Assembly (NCBI GenBank): GCA_934229395.1
Contig: CAKQDL010000027.1
Coordinates: forward strand, 1-26,423
Reading direction: 5' to 3'
From: an uncultured Peptococcaceae bacterium
GTDB lineage: Bacteria > Bacillota > Peptococcia > Peptococcales > Peptococcaceae
DNA: 26,423 nt
The position numbers and the translations under genes were made by a program. Shown here in pieces: positions 14,973-22,799 of this stretch. Positions within the stretch are counted from its first letter, which is position 1. Every line of letters begins with the position of its first letter. Under the pieces are notes generated by a model that was not told where the DNA came from, searched no databases, and saw nothing but the letters and a program-made list of their open reading frames with translations.

Positions 14973-15004
14973 CCTCTCACTTCCTTTCCTTATTTGGGCT
15001 TTGA

Positions 15005-16426
15005 TTAATTAAAATCGTCCATGTCGTAGCCTAGGTCGTGAAGCATCCCTTCACGGTTGCGCCAGTTTTCCTTAACGCGTACCCAAAGCTTGAGGTAAAT
15101 TTTTTCGCCTAAGAGCTCTTCAATGTCGCGGCGGGCTTGGGTGCCGATTTTTTTAATCATGGCGCCTTGCTTGCCAATGATGATGCCCTTTTGGCTGGAG
15201 CGTTCGGTGTAGATGGCGGCGTGGACAATGAGCTTATCGTCCTTTTCGTCGCGTTCCATGTGTTCAATGACGACGGCCACAGAGTGCGGCACTTCTTCTT
15301 CGGTGAGGCGTAAAATCTTTTCTCGAATGAGCTCGCTCATAATAATGCGCTCTGGCTGGTCGGTCACGGCATCCTCTGGGTAGAAGCTTGGGCCGTCGTA
15401 GAGGTAGCCCTTGCTGGTTTCGAGGAGGCGGTCCACATTGTCGCCACGCTCTGCAGAAAGTGGGAAGATTTCTGCAAACTCACGGCGCGTTTGCCATTTA
15501 ACAATGGTGCGCATGAGCTCTTCCGGGGTCATGAGATCAATTTTATTGAGAAGGAGGAAAACCGGCACGTCCACGTCCTTCAGCGCATCCAAAATAAATT
15601 GCTCGCCGCTACCAAATGGCACAGAGGCATCGACCACATAATAAATGACGTCGCCTTCGTAAATGGTGGAGCGAGCGGCTTCAACCATGTAGTGGTCGAG
15701 GCGGTGCTTTGGCTTGTGAATGCCTGGGGTATCGACAAAGACCATCTGAGCATCGCCTGTGGTGAATATCCCTGTAATGCGGGTGCGGGTGGTTTGTGGC
15801 TTGGCCGATACAATGGCAATTTTGCGGTCCATGATTTGGTTAATGAGGGTGCTCTTGCCAGCATTTGGGCGGCCAATGAGGGAAATAAAGCCTGTTTTCA
15901 TGGCTCTTGGGCCCTTTGCGGCAGCGCTTTCTACAGGCTTTTCGTCGCGAGGCTTTTCTGGGCGTGCATCGCGGGTAATGCCGAGGCGGCCTAGGAGGGC
16001 TTCCTCCTGCTCGCGCATTTCTGCCTTTTCGTCCTCTTCCATGTGGTCGTAGCCAGCAAGGTGCATCAGTCCGTGGACAATGAGATAACAGACCTCACGC
16101 TCTACGCTGTGGCCGTACTCTTCGGCTTGAGCAATGGCGTGGGGCACACTTAGGATGATGTCGCCAAAAGGCGCCAGCTCGTCCTCAAAAAGCTCAATTT
16201 CGTCGTCGCGCTCATAAAGAGGGAAGCTCAGCACATCGGTGGCGCGGTCAATGCCGCGGTGCTCGCGGTTGACCTCTTGAATATAGTCGTCATCGCAAAA
16301 AGTCAGGCCAATGACCATATCATCAGGCAGCCCTTCTTGCTCGGCATAAAGTGGCAAAATCTCGTCTAGGCGTTCGAGCCAGCTTGGTTCGAGCTCGCCA
16401 TATTCGTTTACAATATCAAATTGCAT
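15005..16426 (-). CDS. ybeY-era: Fusion of rRNA-maturation RNase YbeY and GTPase Era
   Basis: This single 473-residue frame joins two ribosome-assembly factors. Residues 1 to about 148 are YbeY, with the zinc motif H118-x3-H122-x5-H128 (HGLMHLAGYDH). A linker rich in Pro, Lys, Glu and Ala (about 150-175) leads to Era. Era shows G1 GRPNAGKST (185-193), G3 DTPG (232-235), G4 NKID (294-297) and a C-terminal KH RNA-binding domain with GKQGAMIKKIG. Both halves look complete and catalytically intact. YbeY matures 16S rRNA ends and Era binds the 16S 3' end; the two are known to interact. M176 at the Era boundary (ATG at 15901) has only a weak AAAGGG 10 bases away, so separate internal initiation is possible but unproven. 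The gene starts 12 bases after pgpH. Confidence 0.93.
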   Translation of the reverse strand: MQFDIVNEYGELEPSWLERLDEILPLYAEQEGLPDDMVIGLTFCDDDYIQEVNREHRGIDRATDVLSFPLYERDDEIELFEDELAPFGDIILSVPHAIAQAEEYGHSVEREVCYLIVHGLMHLAGYDHMEEDEKAEMREQEEALLGRLGITRDARPEKPRDEKPVESAAAKGPRAMKTGFISLIGRPNAGKSTLINQIMDRKIAIVSAKPQTTRTRITGIFTTGDAQMVFVDTPGIHKPKHRLDHYMVEAARSTIYEGDVIYYVVDASVPFGSGEQFILDALKDVDVPVFLLLNKIDLMTPEELMRTIVKWQTRREFAEIFPLSAERGDNVDRLLETSKGYLYDGPSFYPEDAVTDQPERIIMSELIREKILRLTEEEVPHSVAVVIEHMERDEKDDKLIVHAAIYTERSSQKGIIIGKQGAMIKKIGTQARRDIEELLGEKIYLKLWVRVKENWRNREGMLHDLGYDMDDFN

Positions 16427-16438
16427 AAAAATGCTCCT

Positions 16439-18640
16439 TTAGTTCATTAGACTTTTTTTGTCGGGATAGGCCACACGCTTGTGGTAAATGCTGTTCATCA
16501 TGCGCACCATTTCATCGGTAATCTCGTTGAGGTCGCGGTAGGTGATGGCGCATTCGTTGAATTGGCCATCCTCAAATTTGTCGTTGACGAGGTTACGAAT
16601 GAGGCTATCGACCTGGCCGCGTGAAAGGCGAGAAATGTTGCTTCTCACAGCAGCCTCGACGGTGTCGGCAATCATTAAGATGGCTGCCTCGCGGCTTTGT
16701 GGACGCTGGGCCTTGTAGCGGAATTCGTCCTTTTTGGTTTCGGGGTCCTTTTTCAGAGCCTTGAAGTAGAAGTAGCCCACCACGGTGTTGCCATGGTGCT
16801 GAGCAATCAGGTCAATAATTGGCTGTGGCAGCCTTGCCTCCTTGGCAATGGCCACCCCTTCCTTGACGTGAGAGGTAATAATAAGCAGCGACAGGCTCGG
16901 AGAAATTTTATCGTGAGGGTTTTCCTCGGTGACCTGGTTTTCCGAAAAGAAGGCTGGCATTTTGGTCTTGCCAATGTCGTGATAATAGGCGGCGGTGCGC
17001 ACCAATTGGGCATCGGCCCCAATGCGCAAGGCCGCAGCCTCGGCGAGGTTGGCCACCATCAGCGAATGTTGGAAGGTACCTGGGCATTTGCGCATGAGCT
17101 CGCGCTGCAGTGGCGTGTTTGGATCGCACAGCTCCATAAGGGTGAGGGAAGTGGTGACCTTAAAGGCGCTTTCCAAATAAGGCAAGACGCCAATGGTCAA
17201 AAGCAGGGTCAAGACCCCGTTGCCCACAGCAAAGCCCAAAAGGAAGAGCAAGTCGCGTACCTCTAGCCCGGCCACAAGGAAGTAGCAAAGGGCCACAAGC
17301 GTCACAGCAGCTGCCGCCCACACACCGCTCATGGTGAGGTCGGTGCGGCGGTGAATCAGCTTAACTTGGCCCAAGGCGGCAATGGATCCGGCAATACCTG
17401 CAAAGGATACAAAGACATCGCCGGTGTAAACGCCTACAAGAATGTTTAAGGCCATGGTGGCAAAAATCGCCATTTCGTTATCAATCAAAATAGACACCAT
17501 AATGGCAAAGGCCGGCACTGGAATGAGAAAATTAATCAAATCTGGCTGCGATTGGGTGGCGCCAAATTGCACCGCCGAAATGCACGGCAGGAGCACCACA
17601 ATAATCGTCATACAGGTAAATACTATGGATGTATCCTGGCGCCAATCGCGGCAGGTTTTGTTGCGACCACGCCACATGGCGTAGTGATAAATGGTGGCAT
17701 AAACGGCCAATACGGCAAGCAAAAGCCCGAGCATAATTTTATATGGCGAGCTGTCGTTTTTGTTTGAAAGGGCCTGCACAGCGGCATACTGCTCTTCTGT
17801 AACAATATCGCCCTTGTTCACAACCACCTGATCCTTTTGGATGGTGTAAAACACAGGCTCAACGCTTTCTACAAGCTCCTTGCGCTTGGCCTCGCTGTCT
17901 TGGAGGTTGATGGCGCTGGTGGCATAAAACTTGGTGTTTTCTAAAATGCGATGCACCAAGCGGCGGTCGAGGTCGCTAAAGGCAAAGGATTGGTCCACAT
18001 TGTCCAAAAGCTGTTCCTTGGCTTGGGTCAGCTCCTCTTCCTTCACGCCCTTGCCCATAACATTGGAAGAAATGGCCACAGCCTGACGGTGCAGGAGGTC
18101 GATGTCGTCGGCGGTGTAGGTCATAAGAACCTTCCAATCGGCATCGCTCACTTCCTTATTAAGGAGGGTATTGAGCTGCTCATGGCGCTTTGTTTCTTCT
18201 TCCTTGGCCGCAGTGTCTGCCGTGGCACTCTCGCTTGTTGCGCTGGTGTCCTCTGCCGTTTCTTCACTGCTTGCTTCGTTGCTTGCCACAATATCCCTGA
18301 GCTCATCAAAGGCACGGTCAATGGACACCAAGGTGAGGTTATTGAACTGGTCGAGGTTGGTTTCGTACACATCCTCGAAGGTCGTCAACACGCGCTCCTG
18401 CTTTGCTTGGGTAGCTTCCTTGTCCTCTACCACCACGCTTCTATCGGCGGTGATGGTACGGGTGGCCACATCGCCTACCTTCCAAAAAAGCTGGGAGGAG
18501 GCCAGGCCTTGGAACATCACCAAGAGGATGATGAGAAAGCTCAGTGAAAGAACAAGGCGATTGGAAAAATGCCTTTTGGCAAAAAAGCTATTGAAGGGTC
18601 GTGCGCGCATCATGCGCTTGGGATTCGGTTCGTCTAGCAT
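16439..18640 (-). CDS. pgpH: 7TM-HD family c-di-AMP phosphodiesterase PgpH
   Basis: This 733-residue membrane protein is expected to degrade c-di-AMP, as PgpH of Listeria and related YqfF proteins do. An N-terminal membrane segment (about 30-50) precedes an extracellular 7TMR-HDED domain. Seven membrane helices (about 305-500) follow, then a cytosolic HD domain with HSLMVANLAEAAALRIG, the YYHDIGK metal motif and IAQHHGN. An unusual Ser/Thr/Glu/Ala-rich stretch (about 116-153) interrupts the extracellular domain and looks like a low-complexity insert. The start at 18640 has GAGGAG 10 bases upstream, inside the end of phoH, giving a 53-base overlap and probable translational coupling. Order phoH-pgpH-ybeY matches Bacillus. 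Confidence 0.93.
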   Translation of the reverse strand: MLDEPNPKRMMRARPFNSFFAKRHFSNRLVLSLSFLIILLVMFQGLASSQLFWKVGDVATRTITADRSVVVEDKEATQAKQERVLTTFEDVYETNLDQFNNLTLVSIDRAFDELRDIVASNEASSEETAEDTSATSESATADTAAKEEETKRHEQLNTLLNKEVSDADWKVLMTYTADDIDLLHRQAVAISSNVMGKGVKEEELTQAKEQLLDNVDQSFAFSDLDRRLVHRILENTKFYATSAINLQDSEAKRKELVESVEPVFYTIQKDQVVVNKGDIVTEEQYAAVQALSNKNDSSPYKIMLGLLLAVLAVYATIYHYAMWRGRNKTCRDWRQDTSIVFTCMTIIVVLLPCISAVQFGATQSQPDLINFLIPVPAFAIMVSILIDNEMAIFATMALNILVGVYTGDVFVSFAGIAGSIAALGQVKLIHRRTDLTMSGVWAAAAVTLVALCYFLVAGLEVRDLLFLLGFAVGNGVLTLLLTIGVLPYLESAFKVTTSLTLMELCDPNTPLQRELMRKCPGTFQHSLMVANLAEAAALRIGADAQLVRTAAYYHDIGKTKMPAFFSENQVTEENPHDKISPSLSLLIITSHVKEGVAIAKEARLPQPIIDLIAQHHGNTVVGYFYFKALKKDPETKKDEFRYKAQRPQSREAAILMIADTVEAAVRSNISRLSRGQVDSLIRNLVNDKFEDGQFNECAITYRDLNEITDEMVRMMNSIYHKRVAYPDKKSLMN

Positions 18641-19604
18641 TGCTGCTCATCTCCTCAGTTTGGGCGCGGTCGTAGGCACGGATGATTTTGGCCACCACTG
18701 GATGGCGCACCACATCCTCTGCCGCGAGCTCGTAAAAACCAATTTCTTCGATGTCGTGCAAAATTTTTACCGCTTGGCGCAGGCCACTTTGGGCTGCACG
18801 CGGCAGGTCAATTTGGGTAATATCCCCGGTTACAACGGCCTTGGAGCCAAAGCCAATACGGGTGAGGAACATTTTCATTTGCTCCGCCGTGGTGTTTTGG
18901 GCCTCGTCTAGGATGATAAAGGCATCCTCCAAGGTACGCCCACGCATATAGGCCAAGGGCGCAATTTCAATAATGCCCTTTTCAAGATGGCGCTGGGCTG
19001 TTTCCATGCCTAGGGTGTCAAAAAGGCCATCGTAGAGAGGGCGTAAGTAGGGGTCAATTTTTTCTTGCAAGTCCCCAGGCAAAAAACCCAGCTTTTCCCC
19101 GGCCTCAACGGCAGGACGGGTGAGGACAATGCGCTCCACCTCGCGGCGTTTTAGCGCTTGCACCGCCATCACCACAGCCAAATAGGTTTTGCCTGTACCG
19201 GCAGGACCAATGCCAAAGGTGATGGTTTTTTTGCGTATCATCTCCAAATATTCCTTTTGACCCAAGGTTTTTGGACGGATTTGCTTGCCGCGCGGCGTCA
19301 TCATTAAAACCTCATTGAGGCCTTCAATCTCGCCAGCCGAAGCCGTTTGTCCCACCGAGGACAGCACATAATGGACGTCGCTTTCGGTGAGAGGGCGTGC
19401 GCTCGCCAAACGCTCTAAGTGGTGCACAACCACCTCGCCGGCTTCCACTGTGCGCGGGCTGCCGCTTAGGTGCACCACGTTGCCGCGGGCCGAAATATTG
19501 CACAAGAGGTTGGCCTCAACAAGGCGCAGGAAACCATCCTGTGGGCCGTAAAGGCGCTCAGCCACCTCTTCGTCTAGTACGATTTGTTTCTTAGTTTCGC
19601 TCAA
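18588..19604 (-). CDS. phoH: PhoH-like ATPase
   Basis: This cytoplasmic P-loop ATPase of 338 residues contains Walker A GPAGTGKT (about 133-140), LTRPAVEAGE, Walker B IILDEAQN and VTGDITQIDLP, all typical of PhoH. It is thought to act as an RNA-associated ATPase; fusions and neighbours link the family to YbeY and rRNA maturation. The longest frame starts with ATG at 19625, which has no ribosome binding site. AAGGAG inside that stretch lies 8 bases before a TTG at 19604, giving the normal N-terminus SETKKQIVLD, so TTG is my choice. The Thr/Arg/Gln-rich C-terminal tail lies in the region that also encodes the start of pgpH. Confidence 0.92.
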   Translation of the reverse strand: MSETKKQIVLDEEVAERLYGPQDGFLRLVEANLLCNISARGNVVHLSGSPRTVEAGEVVVHHLERLASARPLTESDVHYVLSSVGQTASAGEIEGLNEVLMMTPRGKQIRPKTLGQKEYLEMIRKKTITFGIGPAGTGKTYLAVVMAVQALKRREVERIVLTRPAVEAGEKLGFLPGDLQEKIDPYLRPLYDGLFDTLGMETAQRHLEKGIIEIAPLAYMRGRTLEDAFIILDEAQNTTAEQMKMFLTRIGFGSKAVVTGDITQIDLPRAAQSGLRQAVKILHDIEEIGFYELAAEDVVRHPVVAKIIRAYDRAQTEEMSSNARRTESQAHDARTTLQ

Positions 19605-19651
19605 AATTTGCGTCTCCTTTTTCATCGTGATTGCAAATCATGCTTGGATTT

Positions 19652-19680
19652 ATTATACTCCATCCGCAAAATATCTACAA
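19652..19680 (-). promoter_or_regulatory. Strong sigma-A-type promoter of the phoH operon
   Basis: On the minus strand, TTGTAG (19675-19680) and TATAAT (19652-19657) are 17 bases apart. They lie 48 bases upstream of the TTG start of phoH. This is the best promoter in the window. Confidence 0.75.
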
Positions 19681-19704
19681 TCCGTGAAAGCCTTGCATTT
19701 TCTA

Positions 19705-19733
19705 TTGCAACCATATCCGCCTTGCGCTACCAT
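19705..19733 (+). promoter_or_regulatory. Putative promoter of the membrane protein gene
   Basis: TTGCAA (19705-19710) and TACCAT (19728-19733) are 17 bases apart, about 28 bases upstream of the TTG start at 19761 and back-to-back with the phoH promoter. Confidence 0.5.
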
Positions 19734-19760
19734 AAAAGAAAACAACTGGAGGTGACAGGC

Positions 19761-20645
19761 TTGTTCAAGCTCATCAATAATTTACGCCGAAACATGAGCG
19801 CCAATGTGCGTGAAAACCCGCGCATTTTTAGGCTCTTCTTTGTGCTCCGCGCCCTCATCATCCTGGCTCTGGTGCGCGCCATTTTGCTCGCCAACTATGA
19901 CAGCGCTTTTGTTTGCCTCATGTCGCTCGTTCTCTTTATGATTCCATCCTTGATGGAAAACGGCTTTAAGATAAAATTTTCGCCCATCATGGAAGGGAGC
20001 ATCTATCTCTTTATTTATGCCGCCGAAATTTTGGGCGAAGTCAACCATTTTTATGTGGCCCTTCCTGGGTGGGACACCATCCTCCACACCATCAACGGCT
20101 TTTTGGCTGCCGCCGTTGGCTTTTCGATGATTGAGCTTTTAAACAAGCGCAGCCGCAACCTCTATCTTTCGCCCTTCTACCTCGCCTTTATGGCCTTTTG
20201 CTTTTCGATGACGGTGGGCGTCTTGTGGGAGTTTTTTGAATTTGGCGCCGATTATTTCTTGGGCAAGGATATGCAAAAGGACTTCATCATCTCATCGATT
20301 GGCTCTGTGACCCTAGATCCCGACAATACCCAGAAGGTCATCCACGTGCGCGATATTACCCAAACCGTCATCCACACCGCCAGCGGTGAAACGGTAATCA
20401 TTCCTGGCGGCTATTTGGACATTGGCATCATCGACACCATGAAGGACCTCTTCGTCAACTTTATTGGCGCCGTGGTCTATTCCACCATTGGCTATTTTTC
20501 CCTCAAGCGCAACAATACCCACAGCCCAAGCATCGCCGTTTACCGAAGCGACGATGGCGATAACCTCGACGATTACAACCTCGCCCACGACGATGGCTTC
20601 GAGGTCGACGGCGACGAGTTTCCTTCTATTTATCCACCAAAGTAA
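19761..20645 (+). CDS. Conserved multi-pass membrane protein, unknown function
   Basis: This 294-residue protein has about six hydrophobic segments. Conserved-looking motifs are WDTILHTINGF and GVLWEFFEFGADYF, then GGYLDIGIIDTMKDLFVNFIGA before the last helix. Similar proteins with WDxxLH and WEFFEF motifs occur in Clostridia, and it may be related to DUF2238/YjdF-type membrane proteins, but I cannot name a function. The soluble C-terminus is rich in Asp. The frame is open from 19584, yet GGAGG (19748-19752) lies 8 bases before a TTG at 19761, after the likely promoter, so TTG is the start. It is a single-gene unit divergent from phoH. Confidence 0.8.
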   Translation: MFKLINNLRRNMSANVRENPRIFRLFFVLRALIILALVRAILLANYDSAFVCLMSLVLFMIPSLMENGFKIKFSPIMEGSIYLFIYAAEILGEVNHFYVALPGWDTILHTINGFLAAAVGFSMIELLNKRSRNLYLSPFYLAFMAFCFSMTVGVLWEFFEFGADYFLGKDMQKDFIISSIGSVTLDPDNTQKVIHVRDITQTVIHTASGETVIIPGGYLDIGIIDTMKDLFVNFIGAVVYSTIGYFSLKRNNTHSPSIAVYRSDDGDNLDDYNLAHDDGFEVDGDEFPSIYPPK

Positions 20646-20695
20646 ATTGCTCTTCGGCCTAAGCCTAGGACAAGCCATTAGAAAATAGTAAAAAC

Positions 20696-21928
20696 TTACC
20701 TCGTCACTTCGTCGGCCAAAAGCCAATCGACCAGGTTTTTGACTTCTATGCCCTCATAATTGCCTAGACCAAATCTTGAGAGGGTCAACACCACTTTCGG
20801 GTAATTGTCCTTCAAGGCCTTGAGCGGCCTGAGCTCACGGTCGAAGGTTTCTTGGGCACTCATGTCAGCTGTTACTTGATAATACGCCAGCGCGCCCTGC
20901 TTTTGCGTGACAAAATCAATTTCGTAATCACCGCTGCGCCCTACATAGGCCTTATAGCCGCGACGGAGAAGTTCAAAATATACAATATTTTCAATAGAAA
21001 AACCTAGGTCGTACTGTCTTTTTGGCAAAATATGGTTTCTTAGGCCCAAATCTACAATGTAATATTTCTTGTTTGTCTTTAAAAGCTGCTTTCCTGCTAA
21101 ATCCATACGGTCGGCGTCGTAAAAAATAAAGGCCTCAGTCAGCGCCTCTAAGTACTGGCTCACTGTATTTGGAGATATTTTGCGCCCACTCGACACAAGA
21201 TAGTTGGTAATGCTACGCGTAGAAACTGGGCTCCCCACAACGCTCGCTAGGTATTTTGCAATGGCTTTCAGCAAGGTGACATCGTTTATTTTTCCGCGAC
21301 GCGCCTCGAGGGTGCTGCGCAAGGAACGGTCCTCGATATCACGGACAATAATGGTGTTGTAGATGCCCTCCAAATACATATCCACTTTTTCGTCTGTGCG
21401 TTGCATGGTTGCAACGTAGGGAAAACCGCCTGTGCGCAAATACTCAGCAAAGGCTTCGTCCCCAGAAAGAGCTGTTGCCTGTGTATATTCTTTAAAGGAC
21501 AATGGCAGGAGCGCAATCTCTACATAGCGCCCAGAAAGCAGGGTTGCCAGCTCACCCGAAAGTAAAAAAGCATTCGATCCCGTGACATAAATATCCACAT
21601 TGGGCTTAATGTAAAGACTGTCCAGCGCTTTTTCAAAGGCAGGCACCTTTTGAATTTCATCAATAAAAATATAACTTGGGCGATTTTTGTCCAACCGCTC
21701 CTCTATGTATGCATAAAGAGCGTGGTATTCTAGCAAGTCTTCATAGCGCAAATCCTCCAGATTAATGGCAATCATTTGCTCTTCCGCTACGCCCTCTTGG
21801 CGCAACACTGCTTGATACTGTTGCAAAAGCGTTGATTTGCCCGAGCGGCGAATCCCCGTCACAACCTTTATAAGTGGCTCGTCTTTCCACGCCAACAATT
21901 GCTGCAAATAGACTGTTCTTTCTATCAT
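20696..21928 (-). CDS. AAA_14/DUF4143 family ATPase
   Basis: This 410-residue protein has an N-terminal AAA_14 domain with Walker A GIRRSGKST (25-33), Walker B YIFIDEIQ (D90-E91) and the sensor VTGSNA. It is followed by the DUF4143 domain (about 200-375), whose restriction-endonuclease-like core is suggested by DYEIDFVT and YYQVTADMS. These proteins are abundant in anaerobes, occur in many copies per genome and have no established function. The longest frame starts at 21943, but GGAGG lies 8 bases before the ATG at 21928. It stands alone, convergent with the membrane protein gene. Its upstream region holds a -10 box inside a palindrome and three 40-bp repeats, so its expression may be specially controlled. 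Confidence 0.9.
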   Translation of the reverse strand: MIERTVYLQQLLAWKDEPLIKVVTGIRRSGKSTLLQQYQAVLRQEGVAEEQMIAINLEDLRYEDLLEYHALYAYIEERLDKNRPSYIFIDEIQKVPAFEKALDSLYIKPNVDIYVTGSNAFLLSGELATLLSGRYVEIALLPLSFKEYTQATALSGDEAFAEYLRTGGFPYVATMQRTDEKVDMYLEGIYNTIIVRDIEDRSLRSTLEARRGKINDVTLLKAIAKYLASVVGSPVSTRSITNYLVSSGRKISPNTVSQYLEALTEAFIFYDADRMDLAGKQLLKTNKKYYIVDLGLRNHILPKRQYDLGFSIENIVYFELLRRGYKAYVGRSGDYEIDFVTQKQGALAYYQVTADMSAQETFDRELRPLKALKDNYPKVVLTLSRFGLGNYEGIEVKNLVDWLLADEVTR

Positions 21929-21945
21929 TATAACCACCTCCATCT

Positions 21946-21965
21946 ATGTGCTCATTATAGCACAT
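21946..21965 (-). promoter_or_regulatory. Palindromic operator over the -10 box of the AAA_14 gene
   Basis: ATGTGCT and AGCACAT form a perfect 7-bp inverted repeat around CATTAT. On the minus strand the same bases contain TATAAT (21954-21959), 25 bases upstream of the start codon. I see no good -35 box, so activation or autoregulation is possible. Confidence 0.55.
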
Positions 21966-21980
21966 TTTAGAGATTTCAGC

Positions 21981-22100
21981 TTATTTTGTTCCCGCATGAG
22001 AATATTTTCTCCACTTTCATCTGTTTTGTTCCCGCACGAAAATATTTTTAGCCGTTTTCCCTATTTTGTTCCCGTGTGGGATTATTTTTTCTTTGGATGG
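21981..22100. repeat. Three tandem 40-bp repeats upstream of the AAA_14 gene
   Basis: TTTTGTTCCCG begins at 21984, 22024 and 22064, exactly 40 bases apart. In units 1 and 2 it is followed by CAYGARAATATTTT; unit 3 is more diverged and runs into the end of the acetyltransferase gene. A 40-base period is close to four helical turns, so repeated sites would face the same side of the DNA. Too few and too unequal for a CRISPR array. Confidence 0.8.
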
Positions 22101-22633
22101 GCGTCTTGCCAGTCTTCTTGGAGAATGCTTAGGTAACAGACGGTTTTGCTCTGACCAATGAGGGGCTGCTCAACATCGTCTTCTTCGTATTCGTAGATAA
22201 AGCCGCACTTGTCTAGGACGTGGCGAGAGGCCTCGTTTTCAAGGTAGTGGGTGGCGATGACGCGTGAGAGGTCGAGCTTGGTGAAGGCGTAGCGCAAGAG
22301 GCCTTCGCTGGCTTCGGTGGCGTAGCCTTGGCCCCAGTAGTCGCGGCCGAGCCAGTAGCCCAATTCTGCTTCGTCGTCAAAAATCATATCGTTGGCATCG
22401 TCCCCAAAAAGAAAGCCGGCGCAGCCAATCAAGGTACCGTCCTTGAGGGTAACGGCGTAATTGTCCTTTTTCTTGAGAACGGTTCTTATAATATCCTTGC
22501 TTTGGGCCTCGCTTCTGTGCGCTGGCCAGCCGCCTATTGGCCCTACCTCTGGGTCTTTGGCGAGCTTGTACAGGGCTGGGGCGTCTTTTTCTGTCCATGG
22601 GCGCAACACAAGGCGCTCAGTTTTGATGGTCAT
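22082..22633 (-). CDS. GNAT family N-acetyltransferase (RimJ/RimL-like)
   Basis: This 183-residue protein begins with the typical RimJ/RimL pattern TERLVLRPWTEKDAPAL. The acetyl-CoA-binding motif A region is GYWLGRDYWGQGYATEAS, and ENEASRHVLDKCGF is the usual C-terminal motif. It probably transfers an acetyl group to a protein N-terminus or a small molecule; the acceptor is unknown. AGGAG lies 7 bases before the start. It is a single gene with its own promoter, divergent from pdxS, and its last codons lie in the third 40-bp repeat. Confidence 0.88.
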   Translation of the reverse strand: MTIKTERLVLRPWTEKDAPALYKLAKDPEVGPIGGWPAHRSEAQSKDIIRTVLKKKDNYAVTLKDGTLIGCAGFLFGDDANDMIFDDEAELGYWLGRDYWGQGYATEASEGLLRYAFTKLDLSRVIATHYLENEASRHVLDKCGFIYEYEEDDVEQPLIGQSKTVCYLSILQEDWQDAHPKKK

Positions 22634-22657
22634 AGTATCACTCCTATTCTTTTCTAT

Positions 22658-22686
22658 AGTATATCTGGCCTGTGAGACCGTGGCAA
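22658..22686 (-). promoter_or_regulatory. Promoter of the acetyltransferase gene
   Basis: On the minus strand, TTGCCA (22681-22686) and TATACT (22658-22663) are 17 bases apart, 25 bases upstream of the start. Three copies of TCTGGC (22664, 22697, 22709) surround it and could be regulator sites. Confidence 0.6.
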
Positions 22687-22739
22687 CACGTTCTTGTCTG
22701 GCCTATTATCTGGCATGACGATTCTTTTCATTTTGGAGA

Positions 22740-22768
22740 TTGTTATAGGTTCAATTATCCACTATGCT
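22740..22768 (+). promoter_or_regulatory. Promoter of pdxS-pdxT
   Basis: TTGTTA (22740-22745) and TATGCT (22763-22768) are 17 bases apart, 32 bases before the pdxS start codon. Confidence 0.6.
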
Positions 22769-22799
22769 AGAGCCAATGATTTGAAAAGGAGATTTCACC

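Noticed and set aside
14973..15004. M-box magnesium riboswitch before mgtE
   Set aside because: Only 32 bases separate ybeY-era from mgtE, far too short for the M-box fold.
17752..17767. A 16-base match to the GCTGTCG-T-rich terminator core inside pgpH
   Set aside because: It encodes KNDSS in an uninterrupted and plausible part of PgpH, has no left stem arm, and is best explained by chance.
21981..22100. CRISPR array
   Set aside because: Only three units, the conserved part is short and decays, unit 3 lies in a gene end, and no cas genes are present.
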